Below are positions 26,880-35,545 of a stretch of DNA of 64,000 nt, piece after piece. The notes beneath the pieces were generated by a model. That model had not been told where the DNA came from. It saw nothing but the letters and a program-made list of their open reading frames with translations, and ran no database searches. Location: contig JAOLBX010000001.1 in assembly GCA_028339355.1 (NCBI GenBank), forward strand, positions 154,968 through 218,967, given 5' to 3'. The first letter of the stretch is position 1; every line of letters starts with the position of its first letter. The translations under genes and the position numbers were made by a program. The DNA is from Bacteroidia bacterium (lineage in GTDB: Bacteria > Bacteroidota > Bacteroidia > NS11-12g > UBA9320).

Positions 26880-28226
26880 ATGTATTCAGCAGATATAAGA
26901 AAACCGCTCGTAACCGGCGGAAAAACTTACTCCGATGTCACAGAAGACATTTGTAGGCCGATAGAAAATAAACCTACTTCATCTTGGTGGATGGGTTTCA
27001 TTATTGCCGTTATACTTTTACTTGTACTAGTGGTAACACTTGTATGGACAGTATGGGAAGGTATTGGAACTTGGAACGTTAATAAATCAGTAATGTGGGG
27101 TTGGGATATCACCAACTTTGTATTCTGGGTAGGTATAGGTCACGCAGGAACACTAATTTCTGCAATCCTTTTACTCTTCAGACAAAAATGGAGAATGTCC
27201 ATAAACAGATCAGCAGAGGCAATGACCATCTTTGCAGTCTTTTGTGCAGCAATATTTCCTTTGTTTCACATGGGTAGAGTTTGGTTAGCATATTGGGCAC
27301 TGCCTTTACCTAATGCGTTTGGTTCTTTATGGGTTAACTTTAACTCTCCACTACTTTGGGATGTATTTGCAATTTCCACTTACCTTTCTGTATCATTAGT
27401 ATTCTGGTACTTAGGTCTTATTCCAGATATAGCTACAGTAAGAGATAGAGCTAAAACCAAAGCACGTAAATTTTGGTACGGACTATTTGCAATGGGATGG
27501 AATGGTTCTGCTAAGTCTTGGGGACGTTATGAGGTAGTTGCATTAATACTTGCGGGTATTTCTACTCCGCTTGTACTCTCTGTACACACAATTGTATCAA
27601 TGGACTTTGCTACTTCGGTTATTCCGGGATGGCACACGACTATATTCCCTCCATATTTCGTAGCAGGAGCTATTTTCTCTGGATTTGGTATGGTACTTAC
27701 ACTTTTACTTATCGCGAGATATGTAATGAACTATCAAGATTACATTACTACGGAGCACCTAGAGGCGATGACTAAAGTGATACTTCTTACTGGTTCTATA
27801 GTAGGTGTCGCATACATCACAGAGTTTGTAATAGCAGCTTATTCTGGATACGAGTATGAGCAGTATGCATTTGCTAATAGAATGTTTGGACCTTATGCTT
27901 GGGCATATTGGACTATGATGTTTTGTAACCTTATGGCTCCACAAGTATTTTGGAGTAAATGGGCTAGAACTACACCTTGGTTCATTTTCGTGATTTCTAT
28001 TATTGTAAATATTGGAATGTGGTTTGAGCGATTTGTTATTATCGTGACTTCACTGCATAGAGATTTCTTACCTAGTAGTTGGGTTATGTATCACGCTACG
28101 TGGGTCGAAGCAGGAATATTCTTAGGAACATTTGGACTATTCTTCACTTGCTTCTTCTTATTTGCTAAATTCTTACCTGTGATTAACATGTCAGAGGTTA
28201 AAACAATTATTAAAGACAAAGAGTAA
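26880..28226 (+). CDS. actC: Alternative complex III subunit C, NrfD-like quinol-binding membrane protein
   Basis: 448 aa with about ten membrane helices, in the NrfD/PsrC family. Features include KPTSSWWMGFIIAVILLLVL for the first helix and VFWVGIGHAGTLISAIL, a helix that lines the quinol site in this family. It anchors ActB and binds menaquinol on the periplasmic side. The ATG comes five bases after the actB stop, and actD starts one base after its own stop, so the genes are tightly coupled. Confidence 0.92.
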   Translation: MYSADIRKPLVTGGKTYSDVTEDICRPIENKPTSSWWMGFIIAVILLLVLVVTLVWTVWEGIGTWNVNKSVMWGWDITNFVFWVGIGHAGTLISAILLLFRQKWRMSINRSAEAMTIFAVFCAAIFPLFHMGRVWLAYWALPLPNAFGSLWVNFNSPLLWDVFAISTYLSVSLVFWYLGLIPDIATVRDRAKTKARKFWYGLFAMGWNGSAKSWGRYEVVALILAGISTPLVLSVHTIVSMDFATSVIPGWHTTIFPPYFVAGAIFSGFGMVLTLLLIARYVMNYQDYITTEHLEAMTKVILLTGSIVGVAYITEFVIAAYSGYEYEQYAFANRMFGPYAWAYWTMMFCNLMAPQVFWSKWARTTPWFIFVISIIVNIGMWFERFVIIVTSLHRDFLPSSWVMYHATWVEAGIFLGTFGLFFTCFFLFAKFLPVINMSEVKTIIKDKE

Positions 28227-28227
28227 T

Positions 28228-29148
28228 ATGATTGATAAAAGTATTCAATTAGATAATAAAAAGTTTACAGTTGGCACATTTGATGACTCTGACAAACTGT
28301 TGCACGCAGTAGATACCCTTAGAGAAAAAGGTGTAAAAATATTTGACTGCTATACACCGTTTCCAGTGCATCACTTAGATCACAAGTTAGGATATCAAAG
28401 AACAAACCTTACTATTGCTGCATTCATTTGTGGTCTAATAGGCTGTTTGTCTGGGTTTACTCTTGCGTATTCTATGAACGTGATAGATTGGCCAATGATT
28501 ATAGGTGGCAAGCCTCAGGATATTACTTTGTTTACAAGTTTTATTCCTGTAATGTTTGAACTTACTATACTTTTTACAGCGTTTGGTATGGTTTTCTTAT
28601 TCTTTGCAAGAAGTGGTATGGTTCATGGAATCAAAGAAGATTTACTAGACAGAAGACAAACCAATGATCATATGCTATTGGCAATTGACAATGCAGAAGA
28701 TCAGACCGTTAATAATTCTGAAATACAGTCAATTCTTCAGAAAGAAGGAGCTATAGAAGTACGTGGTACTGTGACTCCTTTTAATACTTCACATACATCT
28801 GATGAAGATTTAGAGAATAGTACTGTAATCCAAGAAGAAGTGAAAGTTGTAAGATCTTCTGGTTCATCTAAAAAGATAACCTTAAGTGACGATGAAAAAT
28901 CATCACGTCTTAGTTTATTAAAATCAACGCTTGGAGATGCTTCAGGAAAAGATGACCTAAAACAAATAAGTGGTATAGGACCAAAATACGAAGAAACTTT
29001 AAATAGCATTGGTATTTTCACCTTTGAACAAGTTTCTAAATTAAATGCGGATACTATTAAAGCTATTGAAGAAATGACAAACTATTTCCCAGGTAGAATA
29101 GAACGAGATGATTGGATGAGCCAGGCTAACAAATTAATGAATAAATAA
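28228..29148 (+). CDS. actD: Alternative complex III subunit D (DUF3341) with extra C-terminal HhH domain
   Basis: 306 aa. Residues 1-175 are the usual ActD protein: FTVGTFDDSDKLLHAVDTLR, FDCYTPFPVHHLDHKLG, then two helices (about 65-90 and 105-130). Usual ActD ends near here. This one continues with an acidic linker (about 180-235) and a domain from about 240 to 305 with DLKQISGIGPKYEETLNSIG and FPGRIERDDWMSQA. That is a helix-hairpin-helix fold of the type seen fused to NuoE and other respiratory or ribosomal proteins. The fusion is in one intact frame and is probably real. Its role in the complex is unknown. Confidence 0.85.
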   Translation: MIDKSIQLDNKKFTVGTFDDSDKLLHAVDTLREKGVKIFDCYTPFPVHHLDHKLGYQRTNLTIAAFICGLIGCLSGFTLAYSMNVIDWPMIIGGKPQDITLFTSFIPVMFELTILFTAFGMVFLFFARSGMVHGIKEDLLDRRQTNDHMLLAIDNAEDQTVNNSEIQSILQKEGAIEVRGTVTPFNTSHTSDEDLENSTVIQEEVKVVRSSGSSKKITLSDDEKSSRLSLLKSTLGDASGKDDLKQISGIGPKYEETLNSIGIFTFEQVSKLNADTIKAIEEMTNYFPGRIERDDWMSQANKLMNK

Positions 29149-29152
29149 TACG

Positions 29153-30190
29153 ATGAAGCTAAACACACTATTAAAATACGGCTTAGTACTAGCATTACCT
29201 GCTATTAGCCTCGTTTCATGCGTAAGCTCTGGTGATAATCCGGGGATAGAGTATGCACCTAATATGTATACTTCTCAAGCATATGAGCCTTTTTCTCAAG
29301 AAAAGAGTTTTGATTATAATCCGAATGGAATGACTATGCGTCTTCCAGTAAACGGAACCATAGCTAGAGGACAAGGTGGGTACATATACCCACATGCCAA
29401 CAACGGTGAAGGATATGAGGCAAGTGCTTCATATACCCCTTGGATAGCTGCTACCGAAAGTAATGTAGCTGAAGGTGAAAGGTTATACAATATATACTGC
29501 TGGCATTGTCACGGTAAAAAAGGAAAGAACGACGGTCCAATTTTCAAAGACAAGAAAATGCCTGGTCCATCTTGGCCTGCTTATTCATCTGACTATATAA
29601 AAGAGCTTCCTAATGGTAAAATCTATCATACCATCACAAACGGTAAAGGTTTGATGGGTTCTCACTCATTCATGCTAAACCCAGAAGAGCGTTGGAAAGT
29701 AATACACTATGTAAAATCATTGGCATTTGGAGATGATTTCAAGTATGCTGCAGAACATTCTTCTGCAAATGGAGATCACGGAGATATGGGTTCGCCACAA
29801 ACTAGCTCAGCTAATTTTCCAGGTACCCCAGAAGAGAAGGCTAGAATAATGACAGCTATGTCTAAAGTAGATTTTAAAGGTTTACCAAACAGAAAGGAAA
29901 TGAAGTCATCTTCTCATAGTAGTTTAGACGAAGTAGCTGCATACCTTAGTGATCATCCAGATTATAAAACTACCATAGTAGGACACATAGGTGTTACTCT
30001 TACTGAAGAAGGGGCTGCAACTCTTGGAATAGATAGAGCAACGAAAGTAATAAACTATCTAACTTCTAAAGGTGTGAAATCGTCTAACCTATCTGCTCGA
30101 TCTGATGCAAGTATAGGTCGGGAGGGTGAGATTACTTCTAGCGAGGATAGAAAATCGAATAGACGAGTAGAAATAGAAATTTATAAATAA
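29153..30190 (+). CDS. actE: Alternative complex III subunit E, monohaem cytochrome c lipoprotein fused to an OmpA-like domain
   Basis: 345 aa. A lipoprotein signal (LALPAISLVSC) precedes a cytochrome c domain with one haem motif (CWHCHGKKGKNDGP, residue 116) and a likely axial methionine in GLMGSHSFML. Usual ActE stops near residue 200. Here an OmpA-like peptidoglycan-binding domain follows (about 259-345): TTIVGHIGVTLTEEG, DRATKVINYLTSKGVKSSNL, RKSNRRVEIEIYK. The DRA arginine is kept, but the aspartate of the canonical GHTD is glycine (GHIG), so diaminopimelate binding may be weak. The intact frame argues for a functional fusion. Confidence 0.87.
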   Translation: MKLNTLLKYGLVLALPAISLVSCVSSGDNPGIEYAPNMYTSQAYEPFSQEKSFDYNPNGMTMRLPVNGTIARGQGGYIYPHANNGEGYEASASYTPWIAATESNVAEGERLYNIYCWHCHGKKGKNDGPIFKDKKMPGPSWPAYSSDYIKELPNGKIYHTITNGKGLMGSHSFMLNPEERWKVIHYVKSLAFGDDFKYAAEHSSANGDHGDMGSPQTSSANFPGTPEEKARIMTAMSKVDFKGLPNRKEMKSSSHSSLDEVAAYLSDHPDYKTTIVGHIGVTLTEEGAATLGIDRATKVINYLTSKGVKSSNLSARSDASIGREGEITSSEDRKSNRRVEIEIYK

Positions 30191-30205
30191 TAGAATCTTA
30201 TACTA

Positions 30206-31564
30206 ATGGGACATCATATAATAAATGAAGTAAAGCAAGAAAAATTTGAGTTCTCTGGAAGAGCTAAAATGATTGCTATAGGATTATTTCTAGTAGGAGC
30301 TATACTAGCTGGCATCGGCTCTATGCAAGTAAAAAACAATTGGGATCACGTAGATGCACCAGTTACTGAGCATGTAGAAGATGCAGCTGATCATATAGAT
30401 GAAGCTCATGGGGAACACCACCAAACTTTAAGCACACACGGTGAAGAAGCACATGCTGAAGGACACCACGGTCCATCTTGGAAAACCAGAGTATGGGCAA
30501 ACATGCTTTTAAACAGTTACTACTTTTGGTTATTTGCTGTAGGTGCTATATTTTTCATAGCTGTAAACTATGTAGCTAATGCTGGTTGGGCTGTTATGCT
30601 AAAACGAATTATGGAGGCTCAAAGTGCCTATTTAGGTATAGGTTCTATCTTGCTTTTGGCTGTTATCTGGCTAGGTAAAGGAGAGTTATATCATTGGGTA
30701 CAGTACTTTGATAGCGGAGCTACCCCTATTGATGCTATACTGGATAGTAAACATTGGTTACTTAATAATTCATCGATATTCTTTTTCATACCATTCGTTC
30801 TTATTGTTTGGTATCTCATAAGAACTAAACTTAGAAGAAACAGTGTAGCTGAAGATAATACTGCGGGGCTTAGTATGTTCAAAAACTCTACAAGATGGTC
30901 AGCAGGATTTATTTTCTTTTTTGCATTTTCATTCTCAGCATTATCGTGGCTTATCATTATGAGTATAGATGCTCACTGGTATTCTACTATGTTCTCTGTA
31001 TATAATTTTGCTATATCATTTGTTACCAGTTTATCTGTAATGATGCTGATATTACAATACCTTAAGTCTAAAGGCTATATGGAAATGGTGTCTGACGAGG
31101 TAGTTCACGATTTAGGTAAATTTATGTTTGCTTTCTGTATATTCTGGACTTACATATTTTTGAGTCAGTGGTTGCTTATTTGGTATACTAACCTTCCAGA
31201 GGAAACTGTGTACTTCGATGCACGACTTACAGCTCACTTCAAACCTATCTTCTTTGTGAACCTATTCATGTCTTTCTTGGCACCTTTCTTTGTATTGATG
31301 ATGAGAAATGCAAAACGTTCACCTATCGTTCTATTAACCGCTGCATTAGTAATCGTAGTAGGACACTGGGTAGATATGTATCTACTTATAATGCCGGGTA
31401 CTGTAGGCGAAAAAGCAGGTATTGGTATGTTGGAAATAGGAACGACAATGGCGTTTGCAGGAATTTTTATTTATACAGTGCTTCACTCATTGAGCAAAGC
31501 AAATCTGTACCCTGTAAATCACCCGTATATTTTGGAATCTGCAAATCACGATGTTGGGCCATAA
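30206..31564 (+). CDS. actF: Alternative complex III subunit F, NrfD-like membrane protein
   Basis: 452 aa with about ten membrane helices; ActF is a paralogue of ActC. An unusual feature is a long His- and acid-rich stretch between the first and second helices (about residues 47-92, with EDAADHIDEAHGEHH and HGEEAHAEGHHG). Such segments bind metals in other proteins; its function here is unknown. The stop is followed 27 bases later by a strong terminator, so this is the last gene of the operon; no cytochrome oxidase genes follow. Confidence 0.9.
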   Translation: MGHHIINEVKQEKFEFSGRAKMIAIGLFLVGAILAGIGSMQVKNNWDHVDAPVTEHVEDAADHIDEAHGEHHQTLSTHGEEAHAEGHHGPSWKTRVWANMLLNSYYFWLFAVGAIFFIAVNYVANAGWAVMLKRIMEAQSAYLGIGSILLLAVIWLGKGELYHWVQYFDSGATPIDAILDSKHWLLNNSSIFFFIPFVLIVWYLIRTKLRRNSVAEDNTAGLSMFKNSTRWSAGFIFFFAFSFSALSWLIIMSIDAHWYSTMFSVYNFAISFVTSLSVMMLILQYLKSKGYMEMVSDEVVHDLGKFMFAFCIFWTYIFLSQWLLIWYTNLPEETVYFDARLTAHFKPIFFVNLFMSFLAPFFVLMMRNAKRSPIVLLTAALVIVVGHWVDMYLLIMPGTVGEKAGIGMLEIGTTMAFAGIFIYTVLHSLSKANLYPVNHPYILESANHDVGP

Positions 31565-31590
31565 GCTCACCATTGTATATTAATTATATT

Positions 31591-31625
31591 GGTTCCACTC
31601 ACAGTTGTGAGTAGAACTTTTTTTT
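31591..31625 (+). terminator. Rho-independent terminator of the actA-F operon
   Basis: The stem GTTC-C-ACTCAC pairs with GTGAGT-A-GAAC (10 pairs, one mismatch), loop AGTT, followed by eight T. It sits inside the longest open frame of the next gene, which shows that the next gene starts later, at 31658. Confidence 0.93.
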
Positions 31626-31638
31626 GTAGACTATTAAG

Positions 31639-31646
31639 TATACTTG
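31639..31646 (+). promoter_or_regulatory. -7 box variant TATACTTG for the AlkB-like gene
   Basis: Seven of eight positions match. It ends 11 bases before ATG 31658 and lies just after the terminator, which fits a separate transcript. Confidence 0.45.
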
Positions 31647-31657
31647 TAGGTGTATTT

Positions 31658-32671
31658 ATGGGAGTAATCAAATATTTTGGAACCTACATCTTTATTATAA
31701 TCGGATACTGCAGTATAGCATCCGAGACTGTATTATTCTCCTATTCTTTAGTATTCCTATCATTTGGACTTATTCCATTGTTAGAGCTCGTGTTACCCCC
31801 CAACAAGACTCAAACTACAAAGGAGAGTGCGTTAGCTTATGACCTTATTATTTATAGCTTAGTTCCATTGTTTTTGTTTCTTATGATTCTTTTTCTAACA
31901 ACTATAGGAGGCGAGACAAATAGACTTATCTTATACGGAAAAATATCAGCCATGGGGATTTTGATTGGCATTTTTGGCATTAATATGGCTCACGAATTGG
32001 GGCACCGTAAAAGTAAACTGGATAGGTTTCTTGCTCAACTTCTCCTTTGCTCTAGTCAGTACACTCATTTTTATATAGAGCATAATAGAGGCCATCATAA
32101 ACGTGTGGCTACTCCCGATGATCCGGCTACTGCACGCAAAGGAGAAAACCTATTTCTCTTCTGGATTCGATCAATAAAAGATGCTTACACATCGGCTTGG
32201 CACTTAGAGAATACGTCCACACAAAAAAAAGGTCTACCAAAATTTAGTTGGCAGAATGATATGGTTAAGTATACTGTATTCCAACTTTTGATATTAGCTA
32301 TAATTGGTTTATCATTTGGAACACCCGTTTTGTTATACTATATACTAGCTACACTTATTGGGATTCTACTTCTTGAATCGATAAATTATTTAGAACACTA
32401 TGGTTTGCTCCGCAAGAAAATAAGTGAAGCAGCCTACGAAAGAGTACAAGACAAACATTCGTGGAACTCGGACCACATCCTTGGAAGATACCTGCTTTTT
32501 GAACTTACACGTCACTCCCATCACCATGCCAACAGTCTGGTTAAATATCCTGATTTACTGAGTAGAGAAGGCTCTCCTCAACTTCCTACTGGCTATCCTG
32601 GGATGATACTTTTGAGTTTAGTTCCTCCTTTGTTTTTTAAGGTGATGGATAAGAAACTTAAAAAGAAGTAA
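31658..32671 (+). CDS. AlkB-type membrane alkane monooxygenase / fatty acid desaturase-like di-iron enzyme
   Basis: 337 aa. Several membrane helices come first, then the histidine motifs of the AlkB family: NMAHELGHRKS, IEHNRGHHKR, NYLEHYGLL and RHSHHHANS, close to the canonical HELGHK, EHNxGHH, NYxEHYG and LQRHSDHH. These bind a di-iron centre that hydroxylates terminal methyl groups or related aliphatic substrates with O2 and rubredoxin. No rubredoxin gene is adjacent. I use ATG 31658 and reject the TTG at 31589, which lies before the terminator hairpin. Confidence 0.87.
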   Translation: MGVIKYFGTYIFIIIGYCSIASETVLFSYSLVFLSFGLIPLLELVLPPNKTQTTKESALAYDLIIYSLVPLFLFLMILFLTTIGGETNRLILYGKISAMGILIGIFGINMAHELGHRKSKLDRFLAQLLLCSSQYTHFYIEHNRGHHKRVATPDDPATARKGENLFLFWIRSIKDAYTSAWHLENTSTQKKGLPKFSWQNDMVKYTVFQLLILAIIGLSFGTPVLLYYILATLIGILLLESINYLEHYGLLRKKISEAAYERVQDKHSWNSDHILGRYLLFELTRHSHHHANSLVKYPDLLSREGSPQLPTGYPGMILLSLVPPLFFKVMDKKLKKK

Positions 32672-32738
32672 AACATTAAATCCAAGAGAAAAAAGTACTT
32701 CAATATGCAAGGAGTACCTTATTCGATAAATGACGCCC

Positions 32739-33971
32739 TTATCTCTTCTTTTTCTTCGGCTTCCTTATCTCTGTATTCATTAATGCTTTCCAATCATCCT
32801 TGCCATCATCTTCCAGCTCTATGGTATCCGAATACTCAGCCCTAGTGACAGTAGCTCTAGTGATAGGCACTGTAGTATATTCTTCTATAGCAGCTAGGTA
32901 CTCTTTTTCCTCCTTAGCACAGAATGATATTGCCTTTCCTTTGGCCTTGCCCCTACCTGTACGACCTACTCGGTGTACATAGTTCTCGGGTACCTCAGGA
33001 ATATCATAGTTCACTACATAATCAACTCCCTCTATATCTATACCTCTAGCAGATACATCTGTGGCAATCATTATCTTGCAAGCACGGGTACGAAACGCAA
33101 GCAAGGTAGTTTCTCTCTCATCTTGTTCTTTGTCACCGTGTATGGTGAGTGAATCTATCATAACTCGCTCCATTGCAGATTTCACACGTTCCGCACGTAC
33201 TTTAGTGCGAACAAAAACTAAAAATTTTTTATCTTCATTCTCTTGAATAAGGCGTTGAAGAAAAAAACGCTTGTCATCCATTTCTACAAAAACAATCTGG
33301 TGATTCACATTCTTACTCACTGGATCTCTGGGAGATATTTGAATTCGTATTGCCTTACTGCTTACCATTTTATAAGCTTGCTGCTTTATGGTTTTACTTA
33401 TCGTAGCAGAGAAAAAAAGTGTTTGTCTTCTCTTTGGTAGTTTATAGACCAAATCATCTATATCTTTTGCAAAACCAAGGTCTAGCATATGATCGGCCTC
33501 GTCTAGTATGAGCACTTCTACCTTATTCAATTTCAAATATCCTTGACTTACCAAGTCAAACATTCTGCCTGGAGTACTTACGATAATATCCATACCCTCC
33601 AGTAGTTTGTTGATTTGATGATTTTGCTCTACTCCTCCGTATACACAGAGTGCTTTTACCTTAGTATTTTTACCTATTTGATTGAATACTTTAGTAATCT
33701 GTTGAGCCAGCTCACGTGTAGGAGCCATTACAATGGCACGCACAAAACTTCCTTTTTCAAATGCCTTGTATTTTATCTGCTGTATTTTGTCAATGATTGG
33801 AATGGCAAATGCAGCTGTTTTGCCTGTACCTGTTTGTGCTATCGCTAGCAAATCATCCCCACGCTGTATATGAGGGAGGCATTTAAACTGAATATCTGTA
33901 GGTCTCCTAAAACCCATCTCTTCAAGGTTTCTTTTCATTTCTTTGGATAACCGATATTCTTCAAACTTCAT
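32739..33971 (-). CDS. DEAD-box RNA helicase, RhlE-like
   Basis: 410 aa. The helicase motifs are Q motif (FRRPTDIQFKCLPHIQRGDD), [48 protein letters not shown] and VI YVHRVGRTGRG. The protein ends soon after the helicase core with a lysine-rich tail (RKPKKKKR), shorter than the other RhlE-like gene at 40024. Such helicases act in ribosome assembly and RNA decay, often in the cold. The message looks leaderless, with a perfect -7 box eight bases before the ATG. Confidence 0.92.
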   Translation of the reverse strand: MKFEEYRLSKEMKRNLEEMGFRRPTDIQFKCLPHIQRGDDLLAIAQTGTGKTAAFAIPIIDKIQQIKYKAFEKGSFVRAIVMAPTRELAQQITKVFNQIGKNTKVKALCVYGGVEQNHQINKLLEGMDIIVSTPGRMFDLVSQGYLKLNKVEVLILDEADHMLDLGFAKDIDDLVYKLPKRRQTLFFSATISKTIKQQAYKMVSSKAIRIQISPRDPVSKNVNHQIVFVEMDDKRFFLQRLIQENEDKKFLVFVRTKVRAERVKSAMERVMIDSLTIHGDKEQDERETTLLAFRTRACKIMIATDVSARGIDIEGVDYVVNYDIPEVPENYVHRVGRTGRGKAKGKAISFCAKEEKEYLAAIEEYTTVPITRATVTRAEYSDTIELEDDGKDDWKALMNTEIRKPKKKKR

Positions 33972-33979
33972 TACAAGTG

Positions 33980-33987
33980 CAAAGGTA
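33980..33987 (-). promoter_or_regulatory. -7 box TACCTTTG for the first helicase gene
   Basis: A perfect TAnnTTTG, eight bases before the ATG at 33971. Transcription would begin next to the start codon. Confidence 0.6.
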
Positions 33988-34051
33988 AGCCATTAGAAGT
34001 CAAGATGTTTTTACTAATTTATAATCCTTTCTCTCTACTCTTTTGCACAAT

Positions 34052-34087
34052 AAATGGTCTAAGACGAATTATCGTCTTAGACCATTT
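34052..34087. terminator. Perfect 16-bp stem hairpin after the lipoprotein gene
   Basis: AAATGGTCTAAGACGA pairs fully with TCGTCTTAGACCATTT around the loop ATTA. It lies 19 bases after the stop of the minus-strand lipoprotein gene. The T run is short (ATTTATTG on the minus strand), so it may be a terminator or a 3'-end stabilising hairpin. Confidence 0.6.
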
Positions 34088-34105
34088 CAAATACCTGAAT
34101 GATGT

Positions 34106-35230
34106 CTATCGTAGATAGTTGTATTGTTCCCGAAGGTATTCTATACTATTACCTACCAATGGTTTAGTGGTCTGAGAAAACAACCATTCTGGTCGAGGTG
34201 GATTAGGTTCACTTCTACGAGCAAAATCAAGTTGAGAAGAACTTAAAGCTCTTTTATCTCCTCTATAATTTGCCCACTTCTCATTCCAGCTGTAACTACT
34301 TGGCAATACTCTTTGATGCTGTATTGCTAATGTATTCCCATCTACTCTTCGTATCATTAGCCTAGCTCTTGTATTTATCGTTTTGCAGAACTCTATGTAT
34401 TTTGCAGTCACAGTTCCATATACTTTCACTACCTCACCGCTATCCGTTTTTGCTTCTCCTAGATATACGTCGTCCTTTTTTACCTCAAGTACATTCTTTC
34501 TGAAATCTACTCGACCTATATGTGCTTCTTCCATTTCAATTTCTATTATTTCATCTGGGATTATGTCTAATTCACCTGGCTCCAATACTCGCATAAATCT
34601 ATAACGTGTATTTCTAAAATTAGTCATCACCTTGCTATAAACCATATCCGAACTATAGTTTCTGAAAAAGCGTCCTCTCGTAGAAAATTCTAAAACTACA
34701 TTTACTGTACCGGCTTCTTGAGCCTCATTCAACATTTTGGATGATACAGTGCCCTCAACAAAATTATTTGCCTCCACAAACTGATAGTAAGCATCTCTAG
34801 CACGATGCTTTGTGTTTTGGGCAATAAGTCTTTCTCCTTCAGCTTTATGCGATAGAGCTGCCTCTCCACGTGCAAATGCAAGTTCCTCCTTTACATCTAT
34901 CAAGCCTACCAAATCAGCATATAGCGGATATCTACGAATAGCTGAGTTAAGGTAAGAAACCATTTCGTACTCCCTTACCATTCGATCATATTTGAAAGGG
35001 TTATTCGTATTATCGTGATACTCGATTACATTCATATGCTCATTTACCGCTAGGGTATATGATTCTCTAAGTACTTTCTCTGCTTTTGTAAAGTTTGGTT
35101 TTTGCTGAAGACGTTTTACGGCTTTGTACACCGCAGTATCATAATCTCCTTTTTCCAGTCGTTTTTTACCTGAGCTGCAAGCAGCTAAGAGTAAACAACT
35201 TAATCCGATTAATAAGTAATTTCTTTTCAT
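34106..35230 (-). CDS. Conserved lipoprotein of unknown function, 374 aa
   Basis: A lipoprotein signal (MKRNYLLIGLSCLLLAACSS) precedes a helical N-terminal half with TPR-like segments (YDTAVYKAVKRLQQKPNFTK) and a beta-rich C-terminal half (VNVVLEFSTRGRFFRNYSSD, VYGTVTAKYIEFCKTINTRA). Bacteroidota carry similar lipoproteins without known function, and I cannot name the family. The 315-bp AT-rich gap upstream contains no clear perfect -7 box on this strand. Confidence 0.75.
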   Translation of the reverse strand: MKRNYLLIGLSCLLLAACSSGKKRLEKGDYDTAVYKAVKRLQQKPNFTKAEKVLRESYTLAVNEHMNVIEYHDNTNNPFKYDRMVREYEMVSYLNSAIRRYPLYADLVGLIDVKEELAFARGEAALSHKAEGERLIAQNTKHRARDAYYQFVEANNFVEGTVSSKMLNEAQEAGTVNVVLEFSTRGRFFRNYSSDMVYSKVMTNFRNTRYRFMRVLEPGELDIIPDEIIEIEMEEAHIGRVDFRKNVLEVKKDDVYLGEAKTDSGEVVKVYGTVTAKYIEFCKTINTRARLMIRRVDGNTLAIQHQRVLPSSYSWNEKWANYRGDKRALSSSQLDFARRSEPNPPRPEWLFSQTTKPLVGNSIEYLREQYNYLR

Positions 35231-35545
35231 GGTGTTTCATTTTTTAATGGGTTTATATTGTATGTTTCACAAATTGTACCCTTCTACAATACACCTATAA
35301 AACAATGATTACTAATAGATTACAAAACGATAAAGAAAAATAATAATGTATATTTTAATAGGCATTTTTTCAAAACACAAAGCCACTGTATTAAAGTCAA
35401 AATTGCTTAAAAGAATGAAAAATATTAGCAATTAAAACATTTGACAGATTAAGTAAATTACAAATTATTAGCCTTTTGTTATTTCAATATTCTAACTTGC
35501 GTATCAATCAAAAAACATAAGAACTGAATGTGTGAAATCCAGTAG
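35231..35545. other. 315-bp AT-rich divergent intergenic region
   Basis: No gene was found. It separates the divergent lipoprotein and NTF2-like genes. A possible plus-strand promoter (TTTTG near 35474 and TAACTTGCG near 35493) and a weak minus-strand candidate (a TACAATTTG near 35271) were seen. Neither is certain. Confidence 0.4.

Noticed and set aside
31589..31657. Longer AlkB frame starting at TTG 31589
   Set aside because: The start would lie at the terminator of actF, and the added residues are not AlkB-like. The ATG at 31658 with a -7 box 11 bases upstream is better.
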